Shown: positions 17,068-24,410, counted from the stretch's first letter. The stretch: 64,000 nt of DNA from Neorhizobium sp. JUb45 (GCF_004343585.1 NZ_SLYW01000005.1:62001-126000), one strand, 5' to 3'. Notes: a model not told the origin generated them from the sequence alone. Numbers and translations: made by a program.

Positions 17068-17754
17068 TCATGCGGCCAGAGAGTCAATATCAAGTTCCAC
17101 GGGCCTCATGCTGCCGAAGAGATTGATCTCAACCTCGGCACGCCAACGGTCGGATACCACCTTGCGCACCACTGCCTGAAAGTCTGCGAAAGGCCCGCGA
17201 GCGATCGTTACATGGTCACCGACCGATACCGGAATCTTGAACTCATCGGGCTGAACACACTCACCTTTCTTAACACCAAGCATAAGCGCATCCATGACCT
17301 TCGGAGGCATCAGAAACGGCCTTCCGTCCCGGCCCATGATGCCCTTGAGGCGTGAGGCTGACAGCACACCGACGAACGCTTCCTCTGTCGGGACCACGCG
17401 AATGAACAGATATCCACGGAAGAATGGCCGAAAGATATCCACAGGCTTGAGGCCACGACGAGGGCGCGTCCTGAACTTTTCCATCGGGCACCAGCTCTGA
17501 ATATGGTTCTCGCCCAGTTCCTCGCCGATTACCTGCTCACTGCCAGACCGACACGTTGCGACGACCCAACGCGCCATCCGGTCGAAGCCGGGGGCATCCA
17601 TGCCCGCAGCCTGAACAAGATGACCGCGAGCCGCACGAGCAGCCTCCGCCTTTTGCTGGCGCTCGTATAGGCGAGCACGCTCATGCGCCGATAGCTGGGC
17701 CTCGACCATGGGCCGGAAGCTGATCTTCTTTCCGGTGATCCTATTCTGCATCAT
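17068..17754 (-). CDS. NusG/RfaH-like transcription elongation factor (phage-encoded)
   Basis: 228 aa starting at ATG 17754 (MMQNRITGKK), overlapping the end of the replication gene. After a charged N-terminal helix (residues 10-50), a NusG N-terminal (NGN) domain runs from about 60 to 160 (WVVATCRSGSEQVIGEELGE, FRPFFRGYLFIRV), and a KOW domain follows (about 170-228; VGDHVTIARGPFADFQAVV). NusG paralogues such as RfaH bind RNA polymerase and suppress termination. The gene lies just before a leader containing an intrinsic terminator and the late genes, so an antiterminator role is an attractive inference. Confidence 0.8.
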   Translation of the reverse strand: MMQNRITGKKISFRPMVEAQLSAHERARLYERQQKAEAARAARGHLVQAAGMDAPGFDRMARWVVATCRSGSEQVIGEELGENHIQSWCPMEKFRTRPRRGLKPVDIFRPFFRGYLFIRVVPTEEAFVGVLSASRLKGIMGRDGRPFLMPPKVMDALMLGVKKGECVQPDEFKIPVSVGDHVTIARGPFADFQAVVRKVVSDRWRAEVEINLFGSMRPVELDIDSLAA

Positions 17755-18904
17755 CACAACCCTTGCCCTCGTTGAGTTTCGCCTCAAATACCGCCATCGC
17801 ATCTTCCGGCTGACCCGCCGGGAAATAGAGCCATTCATGACCGGTTGCCGGCAGCCACGGCCATCCGCGACGATCGTGCAGCGCCTTCCATTCGGCGGCG
17901 AGATCGCTGTCGCGGTGGACCTTCTCGAAGCCCTCGGAGACGACCAGAAGCTCCGGCAGCACCGACGCGCCTTTGGCGTTTGCCGCCAGTTCATGCAGGG
18001 TATTCACCTTCGGCCAGCCGTACTTGGAGCGACGCTCCATTTCGACAGCCTTTGCCGCCTCAGCGCTCTGGCTGGCCTGATTGCGCTGGAAGGCGGTCAT
18101 CACCGGCCATGCCGTAGCCATCGGTTTCAGAAGCTCGGAAAGGCGAAGCGCCATCCATGCACGGCTGAACGGGTTGTGCATCGAGGCAGGCGCCACATCG
18201 GAACGAGGATCTTCCAGACGCTCCCAAGCCCGTTCCTTGAGGTAAACCGCCGGGAATGTGAAGCTGCCGCCTTTGCGGGCCTTTACCGCAGCAACGAAAG
18301 CTGGCGTCTTCTCGATGCAGGCTGCACGCTGGTCTGGCGTCAGCTCGTACCAGTTCCGCCGCGTGGCATCCTCACTGCCGTTGGGATAGGTCGGCCAGGT
18401 CGGCCACCAGCGGAGGAAATCACGTTCGATCTTTTTCCTGTCTTCCCCGGAAATCGCGCTCGCGCCCTCTCTCTCAGGTTCCTTTACAGGTTCTCTTACT
18501 GGTTTAGCGGACTCCATTGTCCGGTTCAAAACGTCGTTTTTGTCCGGTTCAAACTGCTGATTTTGTCCGGTTGAAGCGTCGATATTTGAACCGGACAAAT
18601 TGTCCGCCTCAAGATTTTCGGTTGCCGCGATGAAGCCATCCTCGAAAGAAAGCGAATAGCGGTTTTCCTTGCGGAACTTGCCCTGCCGCTGCTCGACCCA
18701 GTTCACAAGCCCTTTGGCGCGCAGAGAGACGAGATGACGGCGCACAGAGCGCTCGTCGATCTCGCAGGCCTCGGCAAGGTATTCCTGAGACGGGAAGCAA
18801 CCGAGGACCGGGTTATGGCAATCAGACAGGTGGAACAGAACGCGCGCTTCCGCACAGGAAACTCCACGCACGGTAGCGGCCCAGTTAGTAGCTTTATGGC
18901 TCAA
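17741..18904 (-). CDS. Phage replication initiator with winged helix-turn-helix N-terminus
   Basis: 387 aa. Start is TTG 18904, preceded by a strong TAGGAGG. Residues 15-75 form a winged helix (SCAEARVLFHL, YLAEACEIDERSVRRHLVSLRAKGLV), the usual N-terminus of phage replication/helix-turn-helix 36 proteins. A linker rich in N, Q and S (about 95-130) is encoded by DNA carrying iteron-like repeats. The C-terminal half is helical with W-rich motifs (RWWPTWPTY). The arrangement resembles lambda O, an initiator with the origin inside its own gene. No helicase or loader gene is recognised nearby. Confidence 0.65.
   Translation of the reverse strand: MSHKATNWAATVRGVSCAEARVLFHLSDCHNPVLGCFPSQEYLAEACEIDERSVRRHLVSLRAKGLVNWVEQRQGKFRKENRYSLSFEDGFIAATENLEADNLSGSNIDASTGQNQQFEPDKNDVLNRTMESAKPVREPVKEPEREGASAISGEDRKKIERDFLRWWPTWPTYPNGSEDATRRNWYELTPDQRAACIEKTPAFVAAVKARKGGSFTFPAVYLKERAWERLEDPRSDVAPASMHNPFSRAWMALRLSELLKPMATAWPVMTAFQRNQASQSAEAAKAVEMERRSKYGWPKVNTLHELAANAKGASVLPELLVVSEGFEKVHRDSDLAAEWKALHDRRGWPWLPATGHEWLYFPAGQPEDAMAVFEAKLNEGKGCDDAE
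18517..18613. repeat. Iteron-like repeats inside the replication gene (candidate origin)
   Basis: The 14-mer TTGTCCGGTTCAAA occurs perfectly at 18517-18530 and 18540-18553, with two mismatches at 18563-18576, perfectly inverted at 18585-18598, and degenerate (11/14) at 18600-18613. The first three are 23 bp apart. Because 23 is not a multiple of three, the copies are read in different frames and encode different peptides, so the selection is on DNA. This is the pattern of origin iterons bound by the initiator encoded around them. Confidence 0.7.
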
Positions 18905-18913
18905 AACCGCCTC

Positions 18914-19204
18914 CTACCAGACCGGCGGCAGCCCGAGCGCGATGCGATACATCACGCCGCGAGCGGCTTTCAATTGCATGGACTGGAAATATCGACCATC
19001 AGGCCGACGATCGCGGCGGTGGGCAGCTGTCTCGATATCGAGATACGAAAGACCATCTAAAAAGGCAGTCCCTTTCAGAACGCGCCGTATCGTCATCTCG
19101 CATGACGAAAGCAGATCAGGCGGCGCAGTCAGCAGCCAGTTGGCGCGTTCGCGCTCATTCTGGCAATCACTCAAAACATGGATTGACGGCAGAGCCTCCA
19201 TCAT
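18914..19204 (-). CDS. Hypothetical phage protein
   Basis: 96 aa. Starts MMEALPSIHVLSDCQNERERANWLL, overlapping the upstream stop (ATGA), and its stop codon lies in the ribosome binding site of the replication gene, so the genes are probably translated together. Helical; no family recognised. The block RRVLKGTAFLDGLSYLDIE is compact and may form a small domain. Confidence 0.6.
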   Translation of the reverse strand: MMEALPSIHVLSDCQNERERANWLLTAPPDLLSSCEMTIRRVLKGTAFLDGLSYLDIETAAHRRDRRPDGRYFQSMQLKAARGVMYRIALGLPPVW

Positions 19205-19851
19205 CGACCGATCTCCCGTTCGATGCGGCGCGCCAGCGAGCGCAGCTCGTCAACCTTCGGCACGAGAGCGTTGAACGCCTCGCGGCTGGCAGATGCCGCC
19301 GCATCCGCCTTTTTGACGAGATCCGAGACCTCCTCCATTGCCGCCGTCACCTGAACCTGCTTTTCCGCATATTCGTCGAACAGGGGATTGGAACCGGCAG
19401 GACCGAAGAACTCGTCACGCGTCTTCGTCACCCAGTCGCGCGGCACGCCGAGATCCTTGGCAACGGCGGTATCGGTCCAGGGCGTCTTGTATGCGTCCTT
19501 GCCATATACCTCGTCGAGTTTTTCCATGATGATGCGGCGGTCTTCACGCGTGCATTCGCGCGGCGGCTCCGCCATCGGAGCCGGATTGGCTACGGCGTTG
19601 GTCATGTTCTTTGTCGCCTTTCGCTGGGCTGGGCGGGCGTGAAGAGGGCAGAAGTCCTTGCGAGCGGAGCTTCCGACCGACCATCCCTTGTTCTGGAAAT
19701 ACTGCTGTGCCGCGACAGGCGGCCGGCGCTTGTGGCCCGTCTGGAACGGGTGATAGGCAACTGCGCCACAATGGGCGCAGCTGATCTTCATGGCCTTGAG
19801 CGGGTTGCCCTCGACCGAGATGCTCTCTTCCGGAAAGGTCCGATCGGTCAT
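19201..19851 (-). CDS. Hypothetical phage protein with N-terminal zinc-finger-like motif
   Basis: 216 aa. An N-terminal CAHCG (residues 25-29) and a later CPLH (about 68-71) could coordinate zinc. The middle part (EDRRIIMEKLDEVYGKDAYKTPWTDTAVAKDLGVPRDWVTKTRDEFFG) looks like a helix-turn-helix DNA-binding unit. A C-terminal coiled coil follows. It is part of the overlapping early operon; role unknown, DNA binding likely. Confidence 0.6.
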   Translation of the reverse strand: MTDRTFPEESISVEGNPLKAMKISCAHCGAVAYHPFQTGHKRRPPVAAQQYFQNKGWSVGSSARKDFCPLHARPAQRKATKNMTNAVANPAPMAEPPRECTREDRRIIMEKLDEVYGKDAYKTPWTDTAVAKDLGVPRDWVTKTRDEFFGPAGSNPLFDEYAEKQVQVTAAMEEVSDLVKKADAAASASREAFNALVPKVDELRSLARRIEREIGR

Positions 19852-20393
19852 GCCGCGACACCTTTCTTCCAGGCGTAATAATCGGCGCGCAGCTTGAGAA
19901 AACGCGCGCGAGCCTCAAGGTCGTCGTTCAACTGCCCCTTGGACTCGATGTTCAGAAGGAACTTCATCCGGGTGTCGGCCGCTCGCTCGGAGGCGATCGC
20001 GCTTCCACCGGCCTTCCCTTCAAGGAAGCGCCAGAACGGAATTTTCTCGCACAGCGATTTCGCCATGAAGCCAAAATTCTCGGCTTTCTTGCGCCCTGCC
20101 AGATTGGCAACCTGCTCGCGCAGTTCACGCACGCGTTCCGCTGCACGCCCGAAGAACCCTAGGAACAGGAAAAGGTGATCGAGCGCCCCGGCCACCAGAT
20201 CCTGTTCGTCACACGTGGCCTCAGGGTGAAGTGTCAGAATGCGCACCTCCTCACCGGTCGCGCGCACTGTCACCACATGCATACCGTCCTCGTCCGACCA
20301 GATGCTCCAGGCATCACCGGCCATGCGGTCGGCGATCTGCCTCAGCTTGTCGAGCTTGCGTTTTTCCTTCTCGCGGTCGATTGGCTCGCTCAT
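19848..20393 (-). CDS. Hypothetical helical phage early protein
   Basis: 181 aa from ATG 20393, which overlaps the methyltransferase stop (ATGA). N-terminal coiled coil (REKEKRKLDKLRQIADRM), then mixed structure with a DMGM-type beta segment, then a long helical C-terminus. No recognised family. It sits between the methyltransferase and zinc-finger-like genes in a tightly overlapped operon. Confidence 0.6.
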   Translation of the reverse strand: MSEPIDREKEKRKLDKLRQIADRMAGDAWSIWSDEDGMHVVTVRATGEEVRILTLHPEATCDEQDLVAGALDHLFLFLGFFGRAAERVRELREQVANLAGRKKAENFGFMAKSLCEKIPFWRFLEGKAGGSAIASERAADTRMKFLLNIESKGQLNDDLEARARFLKLRADYYAWKKGVAA

Positions 20394-21760
20394 GCCGCCA
20401 ACTCCGCCGCTGCCGCCTGCGCTGCCACATCTTGCGGCACGTGGTCGGTCCAGTTCACACGGATATCGACCGTCTGGTTTCCGTAGGTGCCGTCCGGCTG
20501 CAGCTCCCAGATGAACCACGCGGTGTTCATGCTGCTGGAGGCGACCGGACCGGTCCAGCCATCGCGATGCATCATCGGAAGCCGACGCGAAAACGATAGC
20601 TTGCGCGCTGGAGGGTTCTCGTCGAGCACGAAATTCCGCTCCGGATCGTCATATCCGAACCAGAAATTGGCATTCAGCAGCAGCGCCATCTTGCGCGGCC
20701 GGTGGACCTTGAGGGCGTGCGCCACGAACGCGTTCAAGACCGCGCCGTAAGGCGGATTGGTCACGATATCCGGGCAATCGTCGAATTGCTCAGTCGTAAG
20801 GAAATCCGCGACACCTTGAAGCTCGCCATGCGCCGTTGCCGTGCCGTAATCAACAAGATCGGAGATCCGGACGTCATACCCGGCATCTTCCATCGGGCGG
20901 CTGGTTGCGCCGCGCCCGCAGGAAGGGTCCCATACCAGCGGCCCGAATTTCTCCAGCGCCAGCAGCGTGAACATCGCCTCCGGCCCGGTTTCGTAGAGAT
21001 TGTTTCCGCGCTCTTCCTTGGTCGCCGTTTTGGTACCGATCGACGCGCGAAGGCTGGCGCGCGTCGGTTCAAGCCCTGCCGCAAGACGTGCCGCAATAGC
21101 GCGTTCCGCGATACCCGGCTCCCGCCGGTCGGCATCCAGCAGCTTCTTGGCGTAATGCAATTCCTTGCGGGTCAGCCCCGCCTCTTCCGCCGTAAAAGCG
21201 TTCTCGTCGGGAACGCTTTTTGGCCGTCCTTTCAGCGTCTTGCCTTCCTGCCCTGCCCTTTCCCATTCCTCGGCAATGCGCATCTTGGCCTTGACCTCGA
21301 TGTCGAGAGCGTCGGCCTGAATGCGATGGCACGCAGCAAGGCTTTCCTTCAACTTGAAGCGAGCAGAGAAGCTGGCGCCGGCCTTGGCTTGATCATAAAC
21401 GCCCTCGGCAAGCTGGCGCGCGGCAAGCACGTCACCATCGGCAAACATCAAGCGCGCCTGGCTGTTGCGCACCGCCAGAGCGGTGAGACCGGTTGACGCC
21501 TCTGCGGAGGCCGCCACGACCTCGCCTCCGGAAACGCCGGCATCGAGCCATGCCAGCATCTCGCGCGCCTTGTCGGTCGGGTACCAGACAGAAGCGGCCT
21601 TCTTGTCGCGGTCTAGATATCCGTGGGCATTGACGTTCGTCGCTGCGGTGCGTTCCGCCTGCCCATTATCTTCGAAGCGACCGGCAGCAACAGCGGCGCG
21701 GACGATATCCAGCCCACGTGGGCCGGGAACCTTGAATGGTTTTCTCTGTGGCACGGCCAT
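20390..21760 (-). CDS. DNA N6-adenine methyltransferase with helical N-terminal extension
   Basis: 456 aa. The C-terminal half is a class I SAM-dependent methyltransferase with motif I DPSCGRG (278-284) and motif IV TNPPYG (334-339), which marks N6-adenine or N4-cytosine methylation; NPPY favours adenine. The N-terminal 250 residues include a helical region and a possible helix-turn-helix (AGLTRKELHYAKKLLDADRREPGIAERAIAARLAAG). No restriction endonuclease is nearby, so it looks like an orphan phage enzyme that may protect phage DNA or affect regulation. Recognition sequence unknown. Confidence 0.75.
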   Translation of the reverse strand: MAVPQRKPFKVPGPRGLDIVRAAVAAGRFEDNGQAERTAATNVNAHGYLDRDKKAASVWYPTDKAREMLAWLDAGVSGGEVVAASAEASTGLTALAVRNSQARLMFADGDVLAARQLAEGVYDQAKAGASFSARFKLKESLAACHRIQADALDIEVKAKMRIAEEWERAGQEGKTLKGRPKSVPDENAFTAEEAGLTRKELHYAKKLLDADRREPGIAERAIAARLAAGLEPTRASLRASIGTKTATKEERGNNLYETGPEAMFTLLALEKFGPLVWDPSCGRGATSRPMEDAGYDVRISDLVDYGTATAHGELQGVADFLTTEQFDDCPDIVTNPPYGAVLNAFVAHALKVHRPRKMALLLNANFWFGYDDPERNFVLDENPPARKLSFSRRLPMMHRDGWTGPVASSSMNTAWFIWELQPDGTYGNQTVDIRVNWTDHVPQDVAAQAAAAELAA

Positions 21761-21762
21761 GT

Positions 21763-22248
21763 TCAGCCCTCCGCCATGTTGGCGCGGACTTCGGCGATTT
21801 CACGCTCAAGCTCGCGGAGTTGCTCTTCGATTGCCTTTTTGTCGGCGGCGCAGATCCGCCCGTCAGCGCGCGCTTCCCGCAGCGCGTTGAACACATCCAT
21901 GGCCTCTTTCATGAAGTCCATGACGTCGCCGTCCGAAAGCTTGTGCGCCTGCGGCTGCTGGCCGTCTTCCGGAACGAGGCGATAGCCCAGCTGCCGCGCC
22001 GCCTCGGAAATGATCATCGGGCTTCCGGCGCGCCGGTCAGCCTCGACGGCAACATCGACGCCGATCACCTTCTCGAAATTGTCAGGATCATGGATATCGA
22101 TGTAGCGGGAAAGCACCGGGCCGCTGACACGCGTCAGCCGTGCGAACGATGTCAGTCCGCCGCCAAGCTTGAGGCAAACCGCCGTTGCGCCTTTGATGGC
22201 GAGAACGCCCTCGTCTTCAATTGTTCGAATGCTGCCATCTGGACGCAC
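21763..22248 (-). CDS. Phage regulatory protein, CII / CP76-like
   Basis: 161 aa from GTG 22248, which is preceded by AAGGAG at 7 bases; an upstream TTG has no such site. The core (AIKGATAVCLKLGGGLTSFARLTRVSGPVLSRYID, about 14-48) reads as a helix-turn-helix followed by a C-terminal coiled coil (about 125-160), resembling phage CII/CP76 regulators. It lies right after cro on the leftward transcript, the position of lambda cII. Family membership is moderately supported; the role as activator of repressor establishment is inferred from order. Confidence 0.55.
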   Translation of the reverse strand: MRPDGSIRTIEDEGVLAIKGATAVCLKLGGGLTSFARLTRVSGPVLSRYIDIHDPDNFEKVIGVDVAVEADRRAGSPMIISEAARQLGYRLVPEDGQQPQAHKLSDGDVMDFMKEAMDVFNALREARADGRICAADKKAIEEQLRELEREIAEVRANMAEG

Positions 22249-22349
22249 GTTAGCGCTCCTTGCCGTCAAGGTACGGTTTTCGAGAAAGGATTCCGTGATT
22301 GCCGCGCGAGGGCGGCCTAGAGATCTGCCATCAGATCAAGGAGGCCCGC

Positions 22350-22736
22350 ATGCCAGACCAACCAGAAAAGAACCGCCGGAGCACGAAGGTCCGCCGCTCC
22401 GGCGGCCAGTCACGCAACCGCCTGCCTCATAGGGGCGATTGCGGGGGGAGAAGTTCAAAGACGACATCATTCAGCCGCCTCCGCAACGAGTATGAAATCG
22501 TTGGGGCAAACTGCACCGTGCGTTACCTCAGCGATACGACGCATCTGCTCAGGACGAGGCACACGCTCGCCGTATCGCCATTTCTTAACGCCGGACACAG
22601 ATACGCCGCCGACAAGATCCGCAAAGGAATCGTCCGAAATATCGTTATCAGCCATGTAACGGTTCAACTGCATGGGCAAAACTTACCCATATTGGGGAAG
22701 ATAAGCAACCCCAATATGGGGCGCGACAGACGATGA
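22350..22736 (+). CDS. Possible rightward ORF antisense to cro, ending on the cI start
   Basis: 128 codons. A perfect AAGGAGG lies 5 bases before ATG 22350, and the stop TGA overlaps the cI ATG (ATGA at 22733-22736). The first about 40 residues are basic and lie outside other genes; the rest is antisense to cro. The protein has no recognised domain. It may be real, or only the translated leader of a transcript that establishes the repressor. Confidence 0.3.
   Translation: MPDQPEKNRRSTKVRRSGGQSRNRLPHRGDCGGRSSKTTSFSRLRNEYEIVGANCTVRYLSDTTHLLRTRHTLAVSPFLNAGHRYAADKIRKGIVRNIVISHVTVQLHGQNLPILGKISNPNMGRDRR
22467..22673 (-). CDS. Cro-like helix-turn-helix repressor
   Basis: 68 aa from ATG 22673 (MQLNRYMADNDISDDSFADLVG). 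The segment DDSFADLVGGVSVSGVKKWRYGERVPRPEQMRRIAE is a compact helix-turn-helix of the Cro/YdaS type and the C-terminus GAVCPNDF is common in such small phage repressors. It is divergent from cI across two operators. The predicted -10 element is so close that the transcript may be leaderless. Confidence 0.75.
   Translation of the reverse strand: MQLNRYMADNDISDDSFADLVGGVSVSGVKKWRYGERVPRPEQMRRIAEVTHGAVCPNDFILVAEAAE
22680..22708 (-). promoter_or_regulatory. Leftward early promoter PR (cro)
   Basis: Leftward reading gives TTGCTT (22708-22703), a 17-bp spacer and TAAGTT (22685-22680). One operator lies between the boxes and another abuts the -35 box. The same layout occurs at the second promoter near 23.5 kb. 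The predicted start is at or next to the cro ATG. Confidence 0.65.
22685..22721. promoter_or_regulatory. Operator pair between cro and cI
   Basis: Two palindromic sites: ACCCATATTGGGG (22685-22697) and CCCCAATATGGGG (22709-22721). The second is close to perfectly symmetrical. Centres are 24 bp apart. They cover the cro promoter and are likely targets of both CI and Cro. Confidence 0.75.
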
Positions 22737-23395
22737 CCCTTGTGGATTCATTCCCCGCCATGGGAAACAAGCTGAAACAACTGAGAACCGCCGTCGGCTG
22801 GACGCACGAGCAAGCTGCGGAAGCGATGGGCGTGTCGCGTGGCCAATTCATAAAATTGGAGCGGGGTGAGCGGCGACTGAACACCGACTACATCGAACTC
22901 GCAGCCAAAGCATTCCAGGTTCGACCATCCGAGATTATTGAAGATGCCGACCGCGAGACCGTGCCACTGATGGGCTATGTCGGAGCGGGAGCTGAAATAA
23001 TGCCAGAATTTGAACAGACCCCACCTGAGGGACTTGAACAGATCGAGGTGCCTTTTCCGTTGCCGGATGACATGATTGCGTTCGAAATTCGTGGTGACTC
23101 GATGCTTCCAGTCTTCAAGGACAAATCTGTAATCATCGTGTATCGCGAGCAAAAGCGACCGCTATCGGCTTTCTATGGGGAAGAAGCCGCAGTTAGAACG
23201 TCGGACGGAAGGCGCTTCATCAAGACAATTATGAGGGGCTCGACAGGCGTGAACTTACTCTCTTGGAATGCCGCACCGATTGAAGACGTCCAGATCGAGT
23301 GGATTGGAGAGATATTTGCGACGCTGCCCAGATCGTCTCTGAAGAGGGTTGAAGCTGCCGGAGGAATACAGGGACGGCTCCCGATTAGCGGCTGA
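22733..23395 (+). CDS. Phage CI-type repressor (XRE helix-turn-helix plus S24/LexA peptidase)
   Basis: 220 aa. Residues 11-70 are an XRE helix-turn-helix (LKQLRTAVGWTHEQAAEAMGVSRGQFIKLERGER). The C-terminal LexA-like domain has a probable Ala85-Gly86 cleavage bond in GYVGAGAE, the catalytic serine in RGDSM (Ser123) and lysine in RRFIKT (Lys164), so RecA-stimulated self-cleavage and SOS induction are expected. ATG 22733 has no clear ribosome binding site; either the mRNA is leaderless, or translation couples to an upstream ORF, or ATG 22760 is used. It is flanked by operator pairs and followed by a terminator. Confidence 0.92.
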   Translation: MTLVDSFPAMGNKLKQLRTAVGWTHEQAAEAMGVSRGQFIKLERGERRLNTDYIELAAKAFQVRPSEIIEDADRETVPLMGYVGAGAEIMPEFEQTPPEGLEQIEVPFPLPDDMIAFEIRGDSMLPVFKDKSVIIVYREQKRPLSAFYGEEAAVRTSDGRRFIKTIMRGSTGVNLLSWNAAPIEDVQIEWIGEIFATLPRSSLKRVEAAGGIQGRLPISG

Positions 23396-23419
23396 CATGA
23401 CCAACCCGCAACACAAATA

Positions 23420-23446
23420 AGCCCCGGAAAACCGGGGCTTTTTTCG
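23420..23446 (+). terminator. Rho-independent terminator after cI
   Basis: The stem AAGCCCCGG / CCGGGGCTT with an AAAA loop is followed by TTTTTTC. It separates the repressor gene from the rightward promoter PL. Confidence 0.85.
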
Positions 23447-23485
23447 TTCACACATCAGGCTTTCAATTCCGCACTGCTAAATATT

Positions 23486-23522
23486 CCCCATTTTGGGGTT
23501 GCATATATTCCCCATTATGGGT
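23486..23522. promoter_or_regulatory. Second operator pair (rightward early promoter)
   Basis: CCCCATTTTGGGG (23486-23498) and CCCCATTATGGGT (23510-23522) match the cro-cI operators and have the same 24-bp centre spacing. They flank and enter the promoter at 23499-23527, so CI should repress the integrase arm in the lysogen. Confidence 0.75.
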
Positions 23523-23527
23523 AACTT
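23499..23527 (+). promoter_or_regulatory. Rightward early promoter PL-like
   Basis: TTGCAT (23499-23504), 17-bp spacer, TAACTT (23522-23527). One operator abuts the -35 box and one lies in the spacer, with exactly the same offsets as at the cro promoter. It would drive the small-gene/integrase arm beginning at 23571. Confidence 0.65.
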
Positions 23528-23570
23528 TTCTCCAGCGATCAACATGATCCGCAGATCCAAGGAGAAAAGC

Positions 23571-23756
23571 ATGCAAGACACGCAGCAATCCACAACGCGC
23601 AACACGATCATTGAGATCGCGTCAGTAATGCGTGCCCATCCCGGCGCCACCGATACCGAAATCTGCCAGTTCGGGTGCTTCACGCGCCGCCAGATCGACC
23701 AGTACGGCAAACAGGCCGCCGAGCTGGCGGGCCAGCAGTCCGAAACCCGGAACTGA
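23571..23756 (+). CDS. Small hypothetical phage protein, first gene of rightward arm
   Basis: 61 aa from ATG 23571 with AAGGAGAAA upstream. MQDTQQSTTRNTIIEIASVMRAHPGATDTEICQFGCFTRRQIDQYG has the look of a small winged-helix fold (DTEICQFGCFTRRQIDQY). Function unknown; DNA binding is possible. Confidence 0.6.
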   Translation: MQDTQQSTTRNTIIEIASVMRAHPGATDTEICQFGCFTRRQIDQYGKQAAELAGQQSETRN

Positions 23757-23760
23757 TCCG

Positions 23761-23988
23761 ATGCCGGCCGCTGACTTCACGTCCGACAGAAGCCTGACCT
23801 TCCGGACGCCGCCGCCGGTCGAGGCCGCCCGCCCGAAGCAAAGCCATTTTCGCGTCCATCTCGCGGACGGCACGAAGCACGACGTTTCGGCGGCATGCGC
23901 AGATGACGCATCCCGCCACGTCGGCAAGCGATTTCCCGACATCAAGATCACCAAGACCAAGCTGATCCGCGACGCGGGCGCAGCCTGA
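23761..23988 (+). CDS. Small hypothetical phage protein
   Basis: 75 aa from ATG 23761, 4 bp after the preceding stop. The C-terminal half (HFRVHLADGTKHDVSAACADDASRHVGKRFP) reads as a compact beta-alpha unit. No family recognised. Part of the small-gene arm. Confidence 0.5.
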   Translation: MPAADFTSDRSLTFRTPPPVEAARPKQSHFRVHLADGTKHDVSAACADDASRHVGKRFPDIKITKTKLIRDAGAA

Positions 23989-24047
23989 ACCGATAAGCGC
24001 GCCGCTGCCATTCAGCGTCGGGCACCGCCTCAACCGGGAACAAACCC

Positions 24048-24410
24048 ATGAAGATCATCCGTGATGCCAAAACCCTGTTGGGCATGCTCGAAAGCGGCAA
24101 GCTCAACGAAGAACTTTCCGCCACGCTGCAGGAAACCCAGCGCGGCCTTCAGGAACTGGCCGAAGCCCAGCCGACCCGCTCGTTTTCCGCGACCGTCAAA
24201 CTTGAACTGAAGCTGACCGCCAAGGGCGAGATGATCCAGTTCGATGCCGACATTCCTGACGTGAAGATGCCGAAGCTGCCGCGCCGCTCCAGCGTGTTCT
24301 TCCTCGTCGACGACGGCAGCATTTCCACCGAGCACCCGCAGCAGCTCGACATGATCGGCGGCCCTCGCGAGATCGAGCGCGGCCAGTCGCCATTCACTCG
24401 TCCCGCCTGA
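24048..24410 (+). CDS. Hypothetical phage protein
   Basis: 120 aa. An N-terminal coiled coil (LLGMLESGKLNEELSATLQETQRGLQELAEA) is followed by beta strands (SATVKLELKLTAKGEMIQFDADIPDVKMPKLPRR). I do not recognise the family, though small proteins with this layout commonly accompany DUF2303 genes, and a DUF2303 gene follows here. Confidence 0.6.
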   Translation: MKIIRDAKTLLGMLESGKLNEELSATLQETQRGLQELAEAQPTRSFSATVKLELKLTAKGEMIQFDADIPDVKMPKLPRRSSVFFLVDDGSISTEHPQQLDMIGGPREIERGQSPFTRPA

